From Posidonia oceanica (Eukaryota > Streptophyta > Magnoliopsida > Alismatales > Posidoniaceae), in NCBI GenBank assembly GCA_037176725.1, contig JAZBRS010000057.1, forward strand, positions 85,705,501 to 85,769,500: a stretch of DNA of 64,000 nucleotides, given 5' to 3'. Every line of letters starts with the position of its first letter. Position 1 is the stretch's first letter. The translations under genes were made by a program, and so were the position numbers. Positions 21,601 to 34,002 of the stretch are shown piece after piece. The notes under the pieces were generated by a model. It saw only the letters and a program-made list of their open reading frames with translations, was not told the DNA's origin and made no database searches.

Positions 21601-23870
21601 CATTTCAGTCCACTGTTGGTTTACATTTCATTTAATGTTGCATTTAAACTATATTGCATTGCATTAAAAGTCAGCATGTTTAAATATTTGCATTTCAGTC
21701 CATCTGTATGGTTTGAAAATTATTTAAATGCATCTTAAAACTATATTGCATTGAAATAAAATGTCACATGTTTCCAGATTTACTTTTCAGTCTTTTGTTC
21801 AATCAGATTTTATTTAATCATGCATTTAAACTATATTACATTGCTAAAAAAACCAGAAAAATAGTTTAATTGCACATCAGTCCTCATTCAGTTCATCCAC
21901 ATCATTTAATCTGCATTTAAACTATATTGCATTGCTAAAAAAACCAAAAAATATATTTATTTGCATATCAGTCCATCTACATGGTTTAAAACTCATTTAA
22001 TCTGTAATTAAAACCATATTGCATTGCATTAAACATCTGTATGTTTATAAAATTGCATTTAAGTTCATCTAATGTGAATCAGTAGCCTTTTTTAAACTTA
22101 TTTGCATTGCATAAAACCCCATCACTTTTTTTATTTGCATACAGGTCCAAGCACAGCATGCATATCTTCTGTTTTTTTTTCATTTTTTAATGCAGTTGCA
22201 TCCAGAACTTTTAAGTATTTGCATCTAGGTCCTTGCATCAACTGATTTCATTTAATCTGCATTTTAGAACTTTATTGCATTGCTAAAAAACCCAGAAAAA
22301 CATAATAATTGCATGTTAGTCCCTGTCTTCAGTTTGTTTGCATGTTTGCATGCCTTCTTTGCATTGCATTTAGGTTCTACATGTTTTTAAAATTACATTT
22401 AGGTCCTTTCTTGCATTTTTGCATGCATATCTTGCTGTTAGCATTGCATTCTGCCCATGCATTGTTGCATTAGCATTCTTGCATGCATTCACCCTGTTTT
22501 TGCACATACCTAGGAGCATTTTACACATAGGATCTTGTAGTTTTTCAAAATTACACATAGGTCCCTGCACTTGCACCCTTGCAAGCATAGCACCCCTTTG
22601 GCATTGCATATAGGTCCCATGCATTCATTTGAGTGTTGTTAGCCTTCTAACATGTAAGCCACCCATGCATTGCACGCATTTAGGGGCTAATTGCACTTAG
22701 ACCCCTGTCTATCCCACTGAATCACTGCATATCATCCATTGCATTCCCATTTGCATCACATGCATCGTTTTGCGCACCTACATCTGTTTTCCTTGGCATC
22801 TGCATCGTTTTACGTGCATGCATCTGTTTCTCTTGCATTTCGCCTCGTTTTGCGTGCTGCTTTGTTTTACTTGCATATCGCTTCTATTTTTGCATCGTTT
22901 TTGTGTGCCCGCCTTGTATTCTTTCGTATTTCACCTCGTTTTGCACGTCGCTTTGTTTTATTTGCATATCGCTTGCATTTTTACATCGTTTTGCGTGCTT
23001 GCCTTGTTTCCTTTGGCATTTCGCCTCGTTTTGCATGCATGCATTTGTTTTCACCTACATTTGCCTCGTTTTGCGCGTCCGCATTCGTTTGCATTGTTTT
23101 ACGTGCCCGCACCTGCTTTCTTTGCATGTCTCCTGCATTTTGCACCGTTTTCCGTACCCACTTTCGTTTTCCCCTTGCATGTCGCTTGCATTGCATTGTT
23201 TATCGCTATTTTGTTTTATCGCCTGCATTTGCATTAGGATAATGATACTTACTGCCTAGGAGTTCTCACGAACTAGGGTTCGCCTAGTTCGGAACACTAG
23301 CAGCGTCGCTGAGCACATAGGTTGCACGTTTACTTTCCTTGTGCACCGCATCATTTAGAACACACATTTGAGCATGTAATCATAGCATACCTAGCATTTA
23401 AACATTCAGGCACATCATTTAGCACTTAGGCATTCAAAGCATGCATCATCCCTCAAAAGCGAGCGTAAGCCTAGAAAGACCGATTCCTCGAGTGTGTCAG
23501 GGGTGCCTAACACCTTCCCTGCGCTTAACAGGAGTCCTTACCTTTTCTCTGGCCCGCAATGATCCTTTTGCCCTCATCCTTGGCACGAGTCATCTTCTTT
23601 GCATAGCATTGCATTGCATTGCATCTTTTTGTGTGGTTTTGCATGTTTTTTATGCATTTCCCCGATTTTCCTTGTCTCCCAACTTAATAGACACGGTGGC
23701 GACTCCCTTTTGTCTTTTCTTTCTTTTTTCCCTTTGATTTCGTCCCTATTTTTGGTGTTTTGAGTTGAGTTTCCTCCTCGGATCACCTGCTAATAGTGAA
23801 CTTGATTCCGATCGGTGCACGTGAGCTATGGCAGCGTGCATGGACGATCGCGAACCCCAGGATCGCTACA
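18653..23870 (+). mobile_element. Solo LTR B1 (type 2, 5.2 kb)
   Basis: A lone 5218-bp LTR starting TGTAGACACCCCATTTTGAC and ending GGATCGCTACA, flanked by CCATG at 18648-18652 and 23871-23875. The element A leader reads straight through if the LTR and one CCATG are removed. Inside: U3 start with aaccctagaaaaactctagg words, pyrimidine-rich repeats (18900-19740), a C-rich then GC-rich block (19760-21350), a long T-rich section with tgcatttaaac words (21360-22700), a gcatcgttttgcg run (22741-23190), then R/U5. A lone LTR with an intact duplication is the expected product of LTR-LTR recombination. ORFs of 160 codons or so in it lack any recognisable domain. Confidence 0.9.
18990..19500. repeat. 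pyrimidine-rich tandem repeat with TGGGCCCA pairs
   Basis: Three units of about 161-165 bp start at tgttctccatgggcccaatg (18991, 19152, 19317). Each has a doubled TGGGCCCA palindrome, then ctatttttattttattttattcc and a (ctttc)n tract. A similar two-unit array lies in solo LTR B2 at 37080-37450. The minus-strand Glu/Lys-rich ORFs are products of the repeat. Confidence 0.85.
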
Positions 23871-23875
23871 CCATG

Positions 23876-24672
23876 CACATGCCTTTTGCCTTGTTGCATA
23901 ATTGTCCGCATGCCATGACTTCTTGTTTCTTTCCCCTTCATGCTTTTGTCATGTTTAGGATAGTAGAAACATACTTGCTCCCCTCTTGTTTAATTTAAAA
24001 GCTACAGTAAAGCTAAGCAATAACATTTAAGCACAACTAGAGCCAAACTTGCAAATTGCCCACTGGTTAATAAAACGCAAGTAAAACACTCTAATGCATA
24101 TTGCATGTTTGTTCATATTAGAAAGCATGCATCTTCTCATCCCTGAGTCCACCCACTTAGTTTGAGAAGGATAGTCCCGGTCTCTCGTTCAGCTGCTTTG
24201 GCACAGGGGCGAGCAGGTCAGTCTGTCCCCCTTGTCTGGGGTCGTGTCGGTGCTACTAGAGGGTATAGCCCATGCCTCGGCAGAGTCAAGGCCACTACGG
24301 CGCCACCCGTTATACCTGAGCTCTGGGCCAGGATCCAGACGGGAGCCTTATTTTCTGACCTGTAGTCAATAAATCCCATTACCCATGAGTGCGTCCTAGT
24401 AGGTCATCTACTCAGGACATGCATGGTGAGAGAGCGCATATTAGGGCATTTATTTGCACATATGCCATTCATGCCACCCCTAATAATGCTTTATTGCATT
24501 CGACCTCTGACATCTCTGCTGTTTTTGCAAGTAGGTGTGGGATTCGCTGCTAGGACTCTAAGCGTCCCTCCTCTGCCTCTGAGCTATTCGCCGCTTCTAG
24601 CAGTAGCTCCCCTTTAGGTCTCGCGTCTTTACTTTCTTGTCGCAGCCTTCCCTCACTCAGACTCGGTCAACG
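23876..24672 (+). other. leader of element A, second part
   Basis: Continues the interrupted leader. It parallels 62080-62877 of element C: caagcaataacatttaagcac, taataaaacgcaagtaaaac, catgcatggtgagagagcgc. No coding capacity was recognised. Confidence 0.8.
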
Positions 24673-27177
24673 ATGGCCTAGTTTGCTGGTGAGCTCCGCT
24701 TTTCTGTTGACTCGGAGGGATTTACCACTTGGGTCCCTCCGAATTTCATCGCCACTCACTCTGTGCCCTCTGTGACACTAGGATTCCACCCTCAGGTGTC
24801 TGGGGCACCCCAGTTTGCTGCGAGGCATTGGTAGACCTGCGCCCCTCTGGATCCGGTCACTGAGCCTGTCTTGATGACCACCCCTCGCGCTCCGGAGGTG
24901 CCTCTGACCCCTTCGTCCTAGGGCTATGTCGCTCTCGACATCCCTTCTACTGCAGCGACCTTTCCCATAGGTTCTCGACCTCTTGAGTTTGCCCCCCAGT
25001 CGGTCTTGCAACTCAGCGTTCCCATTCATGGGTCCCCTAAAGTGCGATATCGACACCTGATGGATATTGCCTAGACACTGCAGGGCATGGCTCTATCAGT
25101 TCGCCCATCTTGTGTTCCTGCTACTCCTGAGGTTCTTCTGTAGCCTGCACCTGCACACACTACACCCCTGCCCAGACCATCGCCCCAGCTACACACTGCT
25201 CCGGTGATGGGGGCACGGCATCTGCCTCCTGCTTTTGCATAGTACTATGCACTGCATGCTCCTCCGCCATCTAGTGATCAATCCCTCGGGCTGGTTGGAG
25301 CACAGTACCCCACAAGCTTGTTGCCCGGCACCGCGCCTGCGCAGCAACTGTTGCTCCAACACTCTGCACCTCCCACTGCACAGCATATTATCTATCCATC
25401 CTCCCTGCATCAGGTTCAGACCCCAGCATACTTTCCTGCCTACATCGCACGCACGCACGAATACGCTGGCCATCATGTCACGCCACTAGGCGACGCGATG
25501 GTGGACCCAGAGGAGCACCTCGGTGCGTCCTTTTCGGCTTATGTGGCCCCTACCCCTACTGCACCACCTCCTTTGGCAGCAGCTCCAGAATCCAACGACG
25601 ACAGGTTCGCCGTTCTGGAGAAAGCACTACATCTAGTGCAGGGCAAGGACCACCAGTTTTACCAGTTTCGCGACCTTTGTCTCTTTCCCGAGGCCGCACT
25701 CCCTCCGAAGTTTCGCATCCCGGACTTCGATAAATACAATGGTAGAGGCTGTCCCATCTCGCATCTGAAGGCGTACTGCGAGGACCTTGCTCAACTCCAG
25801 GCTGATGAAAGGCTCCTTATCCGCCTGTTTCAGAAGAGTTTGACCGGCCCTACGCTCAAGTGGTTCACTTCCCTTAACATGGTTGTGGTTCAGACTTGGA
25901 CTGATCTTTCTCAGGCCTTCCTTGAGCAGTATGCATTCAACCTCGACTTGATCCCCAAGAGGGAGGATCCTGTCGCTATCTGGTAGAGGCCCCAAGAGCC
26001 ATTCGGGGAGTATGTCGGTCGCTGACGCTCCTTAGCCGTCCAGATCAAAGGTAGATCCTCTAAGGAGGATTCTATCGAGATGATCATCAAGGGGGCGCTG
26101 CCAGCGACTGGGACTCTACTTTGCATTCAGCACAACACTAGCTTTGCATCGCTGATTAGGGCTGGTGCCTGCGTGGAAAGCTCACTGCGAAGTGGGCATT
26201 TCCCTGCGCTTTCTGCATTGGCTAGGTAGGCCAACACCCCCAACAATCGCCACAGCAGCAACAACAACAACATCTCCGCTCCCGGTTACTCTGAGCAGTA
26301 CACCGAAGCATGCGTTGATCCTCTCGAAGAGCCTGCCTATGCAGAGAGTCAGCTAGACCCTTTTCTGCTAGAGCACGCACCTAACTATGCACACACTGCC
26401 ACCATCGAGCTCGTGCATCACGTCACACTGACTCGGCAAGGACTTCGACCAGGGCAGAAACGACCTCGTCGGGCTGAGTGTGATTACACTCCTTTGCCCA
26501 AACCACTGAGCATCATCTTCCCTCAGGTCGAGTCACACCTGAGACTCTTGGCTATCCGCCCGTGATCGAATCCCCCTCCGCGGTGGCATAACACAGATCA
26601 GTTATACAGCTTCCATCGAGCCACCGGGCACTCGACGAATGACTGCGTCACTTTACGGGATGCCGTTCAGGGCCATATCGACCGTAAGGTCTTTAGTGTT
26701 GCCGTGCAGGAGGTAGCACCTACACCGACACCTGCACATGCACTTGCACCAGCACTTGCACAACTTAGTGTAGCCAGCCCTTCCTCTTCCGAGCCTGCAG
26801 GCTTCGAAGATGTCGAAACCTCAGGAGTCTTCTCCCTCACTCCTGTCCTTTCTGAGTTTAGCTCTACCCCGGTGGATCCTTTCGATCCCATCGGTGCAAT
26901 CTCCTCTTCCTACCTTTCCCAGTTCACCAAGGGGATGCTCGAAGGCACAACGGCAGAATCAATAACAAAGCTGATCGCGCAACTTTCCAGGTCTGTATCT
27001 CTTTCAACCTCGGTAGCTCTAGTGCTCCCCGCACTGCCCTCAGTAGCTCCAGTGCTCCCCGTACTGCTATCAGCACCTCCAGTAGCCCCAGTGCTCTTCG
27101 CACTGCCGACATAGCCTCCATCGATAGCGCCAACAGCGTAGGAGCGGACCCAACACCTCCCTCCCGAGGTTGCTGAT
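24673..27177 (+). pseudogene. gag: gag polyprotein (decayed, frame kept) of element A
   Basis: Starts ATG at 24673 (M-A-stop-F, matching MAQSADELRF of element E) and stays in a single frame over 2.4 kb with no frameshift, interrupted only by stops. TAG occurs at 24679, 24832, 24919, 25072, 25141, 25240, 25984 and 26227, and TGA at 26023 and 26563. Where element E is intact the TAG sites mostly read Gln. Layout: Pro/Ser-rich N-terminal third; gag core 25640-26100 (YQFRDLCLFPEAALPPKF, SHLKAYCEDL, LKWFTSLNM, FNLDLIPKRED); Asn/Ser linker; zinc-knuckle remnant near 26600 whose first Cys is Tyr (LYSFHRATGHSTNDC); then Pro/Val/Leu repeats with three 30-bp units (27010-27105). No protease follows. 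It was a virion core protein and is now non-functional. Confidence 0.85.
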
Positions 27178-28790
27178 AGGTATGTCCCTCTTACTCTCTC
27201 TTTTCTTTCCTGTTTTGTCTTTTCGTTTCTTGTTGTTTTGTTTTGTGTTTTCTCATTTGTCAGAAAACCCATAAAAAATACAAAACACTTGAAAACTTAA
27301 AAAGCATGCCTTTCCCTTTACATCACGGGCTGGTAGCCCTAACTGCCCGATGGTAGTTACGTCAACCTATCATCCTGCACATATCTGCCACTCCTTGCAC
27401 ATATCTGCCACTTCCTGCACATATCCATCTCCTGCATGTGCATATCCATCTCCTGCATGTGCATCTTGGAAAACCAAAAACTCAAAAAAAAATAAAAGAC
27501 CAAAAAACTGCAAAAACATGCTTTCCTTTCCGTCGGTTTTCCCTCTTTATGTTTTCTAAAAGAAAAAACCATAAAAATCACAAAACCCACAAAGCCCAAA
27601 AACAAGTGTAAAACCCACAAAACACATAAACATTTGCATAATTCCAAAAACCCGGCTTTGGACAACGAGTAGCGCCAAGAGGATGACAAGCATCGACGAT
27701 CTCAAGCAGAACTCATCCGGGCAACACTATCTCTTTGCATGTGGCCACAGAGTGAGACTGAGAGCAGAACTGAACATCTCGCTGAGTTTTGGGACTCTAG
27801 AAGTGAGATCAACCTTATCAAGAGAGTCCACAGACATGGAGAGGACCAAAGTAGAGCAGAACGTAGCCAGAGGCTGCCTGTACACATTGCAGAGGCTGAA
27901 GGTGTACGCCGATCAGCCGAACTCTTAACGCCTCACTCGGGACCGCAACCTCAAGAGGGCGAAGTCATGCATGTCCAAAAGAATAGAGATCATGTGAGAA
28001 AAAATATGCTAACATGATGTGCATGCAGAGCATAAAAGAAAAATGAAGACAGAAGTTGAAGAAAGAAGGCGCTCATGAGAGGAGTGGCTCGGACGAGCGT
28101 CGAAGCCCCCTCAACTTTCAGCTCCAAGCGCCACACTAGCAACTGCACGAGATACCTTATCAGGAGGACCTGGCCCCACCCTCTGAGCGCAGCAGCACGC
28201 TCCAATCCCCTGTGCAGACAACAGCTTTACATCCCTGGCAGGCTAGATGCAACTCCAGTCACTCATAAGGGGAAAAGAAAAATCAATCCGAGAGCGTCAA
28301 TAGCAGTAGTCGGTCCCTGAGAGGTTAAGACGGAGGCTGTGAAGCTACACCCAACGCTCCTGCTAGCAACATGCAGCCAAAGGCTATACTCTGCAAAGTT
28401 AAGGCCTCATCTGAGCCAAGAGTGAGAATGAGAGCCACCGACCACAACTCGGCATGACGTTGTGCGAGGATCGAGTCCCCTGAGTCAGAAAATGCAGAAG
28501 CATCCCCTCGGCAGCAGCTGCTTTGAATCTTAAGCCACGAAAAATATCCATGCATAATAAATTACCTTCCCTTCTCCCTGTTTTCGAAAACTGGAGTCAA
28601 AGACGAGCACTTTTGCCTGCCTCACTTAGAGGCTCCATGCTTTTCAAGTTTTGGCACCCACCACGTGGGTAGGTCCGTGATGACCAGCGTGTACCTCGTT
28701 TGCCACCTTGTGACGCCATGAAGCATGCCAGCGCTAAGACAATCGCACGCCTATCACGATGGGTTCTTGCTTTCTTTCTGCATTCCTTGC
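27178..28790 (+). other. conserved spacer after gag in element A
   Basis: Where pol would be expected there is no protease or RT. The stretch holds a T/A-rich patch, a cctgcacatatctgccact repeat (27370-27470), and an open frame 27739-28017 (93 codons, Glu/Arg/Ser-rich, with words ETESRTEHLAEF and HGEDQSRAERSQ) that is partly preserved but broken in element E. I cannot assign it to a family; it may be a relic or a non-coding conserved segment. Confidence 0.55.
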
Positions 28791-29766
28791 ATCGGGCTGG
28801 TAACCTTAACTGCTCGACGATAAGTCCGTCAACTTATCATCCAGGCTGATATCCCTAACTATTCGGCGATAAGTTCGTCAACTTATCATCCATCCATCCA
28901 TCCTTGCATCTCGGTGCCAGGGGCGCTTCGACTGTGCCTTAGTATCATCCCTGATACTAGGGGCATCTTTTTTGCTGCCTTGTGGTATCGTTGCCCTCAT
29001 CTCATCGGGCTGATATCCCTAACTATTCAGCGATAGGTCCGTTAACCTATCACCTTGCATTTGCATTATCCCATTGCATTCCCCACTAGCATTGCACATC
29101 ACACGGTGAGTCTTTACATCCATCTCACTGCATCTGGGCTGGTACCCCTAACTACTTGGCTGGCAAACTTGTTAGTTTTGTCTCCACTCTGCATTTCGAT
29201 GCCAAGGGCACTTTGGCTGTCTCCTGGTATCTCCATCGATACCAGGGGCATCTTTATTTGGCCGCCCTCTGGTATCACATCTCCATCAGCATCCGGGCTA
29301 ACATCCCCAACTGTTATGGGAGCGTCTACGGACCTCTGCCATACCCTCGGGTATGGTATTCCCGTTGCATTCGTGGTTACAAGTCATCCCACTTGTCACC
29401 ACCTCTCTTGCCTGACAGACTCGCTGGTCTGTCACCGCCTTTGATGCCAAGGGCACTTCGACTGCCCCTTGGTATCATTCCTGATACTAGGGGCATCTCT
29501 TTTTGCTGCCCTTTGGTATCGTCTCACCCTCGTTTGGGCTGACATCCCCAACTATCGCGGGAGCGTCTACGGACCTCTGCCGCACCTTCTGGTTCGGTAT
29601 CCCTGCCCCTTTCCACCCTCATTCGGGCTGATAGCCCCAACTATCCGGTGATGAGTCCGTTAACTCTTCATCGGGCTGATAGCCCCAACTATCCGGTGAT
29701 GAGTCCGTCAACTCCTCGTGGGCCGATGCTCCCTAAGTATCTGGCAGTAGGTCTGTTAACTTACCA
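28791..29766 (+). repeat. hairpin repeats of element A
   Basis: Plus-strand counterparts of the arrays in element E. Units read gggctgatatccctaactat - cggcgataagttcgtcaactt. Hairpins include GATAAGT-ccgtca-ACTTATC (28819-28838), GATAGGT-ccgtta-ACCTATC (29032-29051) and GATGAGT-ccgtta-ACTC (29650-29666). Interspersed are TGGTATC/GATACCA-type hairpins at 28949-28970, 29224-29245 and 29470-29490. No gene. Confidence 0.85.
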
Positions 29767-30067
29767 CCCCTTCGTCATAGTGTAATATCATTCTGTTGCA
29801 TATCATGGCATATCATTAGCATATCATTGCATAACATCATGTAGCTTCGTTGTATCTCCCTGTAGAGTCAGTCCTAGAACTGCATTCCATCATCACACGG
29901 ACATCGCGTGCTTAGGATCCGAACCCCTAGTTCGCGTATTGCCTAAGGTAGCATCCTTGGCACCCACAATACTTTCGCAGCTTGTCGGCTTTGGATGATA
30001 CCAGCAGTAGTGCGCGGCCTTGGGATCGTTTTCTCGGTTCTGCATGCCCGGCGTCCCACTATGCATA
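29767..30067 (+). other. element A 3' region before solo LTR G
   Basis: Non-coding; matches reversed 7010-7370 of element E (gcttaggatccgaacccctag, cttcgcagcttgtcggctttg). It ends in GCATA (30063-30067), the left duplication of solo LTR G. Confidence 0.7.
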
Positions 30068-33000
30068 TGTAATCATGCGACCGAACGGCTCGAAAGAATG
30101 AAACAAGCCGAATCGCGGGTCACGGCAAAAGAAGTAAAAAAGGAGAAAGCTGAAGAAAAGAAACAAAATTCGGAGTCGCCACCTAGTCTATTTGCAAAGC
30201 TGGGAGACAAGGAAAGCCAAAAAGATACGAAAACAAATAAAAGAAAACAAAAGATATGACACAAGGTCAATGCGGGCCAGAGATTGGGCAAGGATTCCTA
30301 TTACGCATGGGGATGGTGTTAGGCACCCCCGTGTGCCCGAAAAATCGGTCTTTCTGGGCTAATCTGCTTATTTGTGGTTAATGTTTGCAATGTTGCAATT
30401 ACTGTACGCCCGAAGGCGATATGATATACCATGCTTGAACTCATGCTTATGCCTTTGAAAACATGCCTAAAATGAATGCTTTAATGCCATGATGTGTGTG
30501 GGAAAATAAATATGTATCCTGTGTGTGCATAATGCAAGATATCCTATATGTAATGAGGATGACAATGCTGGAGATAGTGCAACGGAGTTAAATGCAAGGG
30601 CACGGAGCTATAATGCGTGTAAGAATGCGAATGCAGGGGCCTAAGTGCAAAATGCCTCTATGTGCATGCAATGCATGATCTCCTATATGTTATGGTGCTA
30701 ATGGTTCTTAAAAGAATGCAAAAATGCTAGATGTGATGACTTAGGAGTGCTATGAATGCAAAATATGCAAATGTGTGTACTTATGTGCAATAATGGAAAC
30801 TATGGGTTTTATATGCAAAGTGGGACAAAGTAGTGTGAGTGCATGCATGGGTCTACGTGCAATTAAAATGGATGCAAGGGTTGAAATACAATTAGAATGA
30901 ATGCAAGAGGCTTAAATGCAATTATGTTAAATGTAGGGGTCTAAATGTAAATTAACACAATGTAGGGACTAAAAATGTAAATGCCATGTGGGTAAGATGA
31001 GAATGCAGGGGCTAAAATGTAATTAGAATGAATGCAAGGGCTAAAATGCAATTATAGTAAATGTAAGGACTAATATGTGATAAATGCAAGGTGATTTGAA
31101 TGATTATTTAAATGATTAAATGCGTGTAAATGGGCCTAAATGTAAATATGCAAGTTTACAAGATCTAAGTGTAATGCAAAATGATGTAAATGCTTGCTTA
31201 GATGATAAAATGTATGAAAAATGGACCTAAATGCAATTATGCAAAGTTATTGGACATAACTGCAAATGTTGTGAATGCAATGTGGTTGTGAAAACTATTT
31301 AAATGAAATGCAATGTATGAAGGACCTAAATGTAATAAAAAATGACATGGTGGCTTAAATGTTAATGCAAAATGATTCTAAAAGGATGAATTAAACAAAA
31401 GAAATGCAAAATGGGCTTAAATGTGATAAGACTATAATGCAGGATTAAATGCTAATGCAATGATACTCTAAAATATAAAAATAAAGGGAATACAATGCGA
31501 TGCAAAAATGGCAAATGCAAAATGGACCAAGTTGTGAATAAACTAATGTGTGGGGTTAAAATGAGAATTAAATGGAATGCATGGACCTAAATGCAAATAT
31601 AACAATATGCAGGACTAAAATGTAATACATTAAAGTTTAGAAGGAAAGCTAAATGAAATAAAACATGCATTGGACTTATATGCAAATGTGCTAACATGCA
31701 ATAATAGTTAAAAAGAATTAAAATGAGATGCATGGGTGAATATGCAAATATGTTGGATGAATATGCAAATATATGCAAATATGTTAAAATGCATGATCTA
31801 AAATGTAATGCCATGATATTTACAAAGGAATTAAATGAGATGTATGGATATGCAAATATGATAAGAAGCATGATTTAAACATAATATAATAAAACTTGAA
31901 AGCTATTTAACAAAAGGCAAACTAAAAAGGACTTGGATGCAGTAAAAACAAAGGAAGGATCTAATAGTAAAGAAAGAAAACATAATAAACACAGCATATG
32001 GACCTACTTACAATAAAAGTAAACTAACAAAAACAAAAATAAAATAAAATAACAACGTATTGCAATTCTAAAACAAGTTACACAAATAAACAGGACATAC
32101 TTGTAAATAAACTAAACTAAAAGGACTAAACTGTAAAAGTTAAAATGAAAATTAAATAGAAAGCTAAACTGGACTGGACCTGCATGCAATAAAAAAATAA
32201 ACTTACCGATAAAAAGATAAAATAATAGAATTAAAACGAAGTTTAAATAAAAACATACCTGGACTGGACTTGCATGTAAATAAGCAAAACTACTAGACTA
32301 AAAGTTAATGTAATAAAATAAAAAAAGAAAACTAAATGATATCTGATACTGTACAGGACTCAACTGCAGATAAAGTATTTTTTTTGGTTTTTTAGCAATT
32401 TAGTATGATTCAAACAAAGATTTAAATAAAACCTACATCAGATTGGACTAATGAGTAAATAAAACATGTTTCTGGATTTTTTAGCAATGCAATATGGTTT
32501 AAAAATGAAATTAAATAGAATTTAATCAATTGACTGGACTTATGTGAGAATACAACATATTTTTGGATTTTATTTCAATGCAATATAGTTTTTTAAATGA
32601 AAATAAATAAAACTTAACTATTGACTAGACCTATGTGAAATAAAAATAAACTTAAAAGAACAGAATGCAATATGTGGTAAACTTACTAAGCTAAAAACAA
32701 AATAAAGCAAACCTAAACTAATGTAAATAAACAAAACTAAAGCTACAGTGGCTGGTGCTGGCTCGCCGGGGAAGACGACCTGGACCGTCGATCCAGGGGG
32801 CGGCACGGCACAAGCGGAGCTGGCGGAGGTGCGGCGCTGTCTGGAGGAGGTGCGGTGGGGTGCGGCGAGGTGCGGCGGGCCGGCGGGTGGCCTGGAACGG
32901 CGGGCGAGTGTGTTGCACCGGTGATCGGTGCCAGGGAAGAAGGGAAGTCCGGCGAGGTGCTGGCGGCGCCACAGCACACGAAAAGCGATTTTGAAGGCAT

Positions 33001-34002
33001 GGGGGGCAAGAGGGGAGTGAGGCGAGGAAGGAGGGAGGGCTTTTCACCTATTGGAACGTGCGGGGAGGGCCGGCGATCTTGTGTGGCCACTGCAATGGTG
33101 CTGCACGGTGGAGGGGCGTTTGGAGGCGACGGCGGCGGGCCGGAGGCGTCCGGGCGAGGTCGTGGAGGTGAAGGATGATGGAGGAAAGCCGTGGAGGCAA
33201 GGGAGAGAGGTAGACGTGCGGCGTGGCTGAGTTCAGAGAGGATTATCGTTTTCTCTCTCTTCTTATTATTCTCTTCTCTTGCCGGTGAAGGCCATTGCAG
33301 GTGGGCTCACGGGTGGCTCCTGAAGGTGTGGAGGAGGATGGAAGGCCGAGAGTGAGGTCGGGGGTTCGTGTGGTGGTCCGGTCTCTCTATGTTGTGAATG
33401 CTGTCTGGTTTGTGAGGAGTTTTTGAGGTGGCTGTGCAAGCTTGGGTTCTCTGGTTGCTTGGGTGTGTTCTGGGGTGCTGGGTGGAGAGAATGGGAGGTT
33501 GAGAGCAAGGCCAGAGAGGGAGTGGAGGTCTGGGTGAGTGTGTTCTTCTCTGTGTTCTCATCCTCTCCCGTTTTGGTTCCTCTCTCATGAATAAAATGGG
33601 GTGGCTGTTATGCTTGGGTTGGAGTGAAGGCCAAGGGGCTTGGTGTAACGGCAGTGGAGGGGCATTGGAGGGTCATGGCTGTTGGTGGGTGAGGTGTGAG
33701 TGGGAATGAGGAGGAAGAAGGAGGAAGGTCGTGGCTATTGGGAAGAGTAGAGAAAAAAGATAAAAAAAAGAAAGGAAGTGGAAAAAAAAGAAGAAGAAGG
33801 AGAAAGGAAGAAAAAAGAGAAAGAGAAAAAAAAGAAAAAGGGAGGAAAAAGAAAAATAAAAATGGAAAAGAATTGGGATTTGGGACCAAGGTTTGGGATT
33901 AAGGTTTTGAGGGGATTAGGATTTGGGTTTGGGTTTGGAAGGATTTTGGAGCCACCTGAGAAGAGCCAATTAACTTGAAGCCAAAAAATGGGGTGTCTAC
34001 AA
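30068..34002 (-). mobile_element. Solo LTR G (type 2, minus strand, 3.9 kb)
   Basis: On the minus strand it starts TGTAGACACCCCATTTTTTGG at 34002 and ends ...GCATGATTACA at 30068. Flanks are GCATA (30063-30067) and ACATA (34003-34007), a duplication with one mismatch. Contents in that direction: purine-rich U3 (33700-33960), GC-rich block (32740-33180), A-rich section with aaatgcaat words (30400-32700), R/U5 block with gtgttaggcacccccgtg (30317-30335) and the PBS-like decamer complement at 30172-30181. The sequence outside resumes element A's 3' region. ORFs in it, including the roughly 100-codon Pro/Ser-rich ones at 32.7-33.9 kb, have no recognisable domain. Confidence 0.85.
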
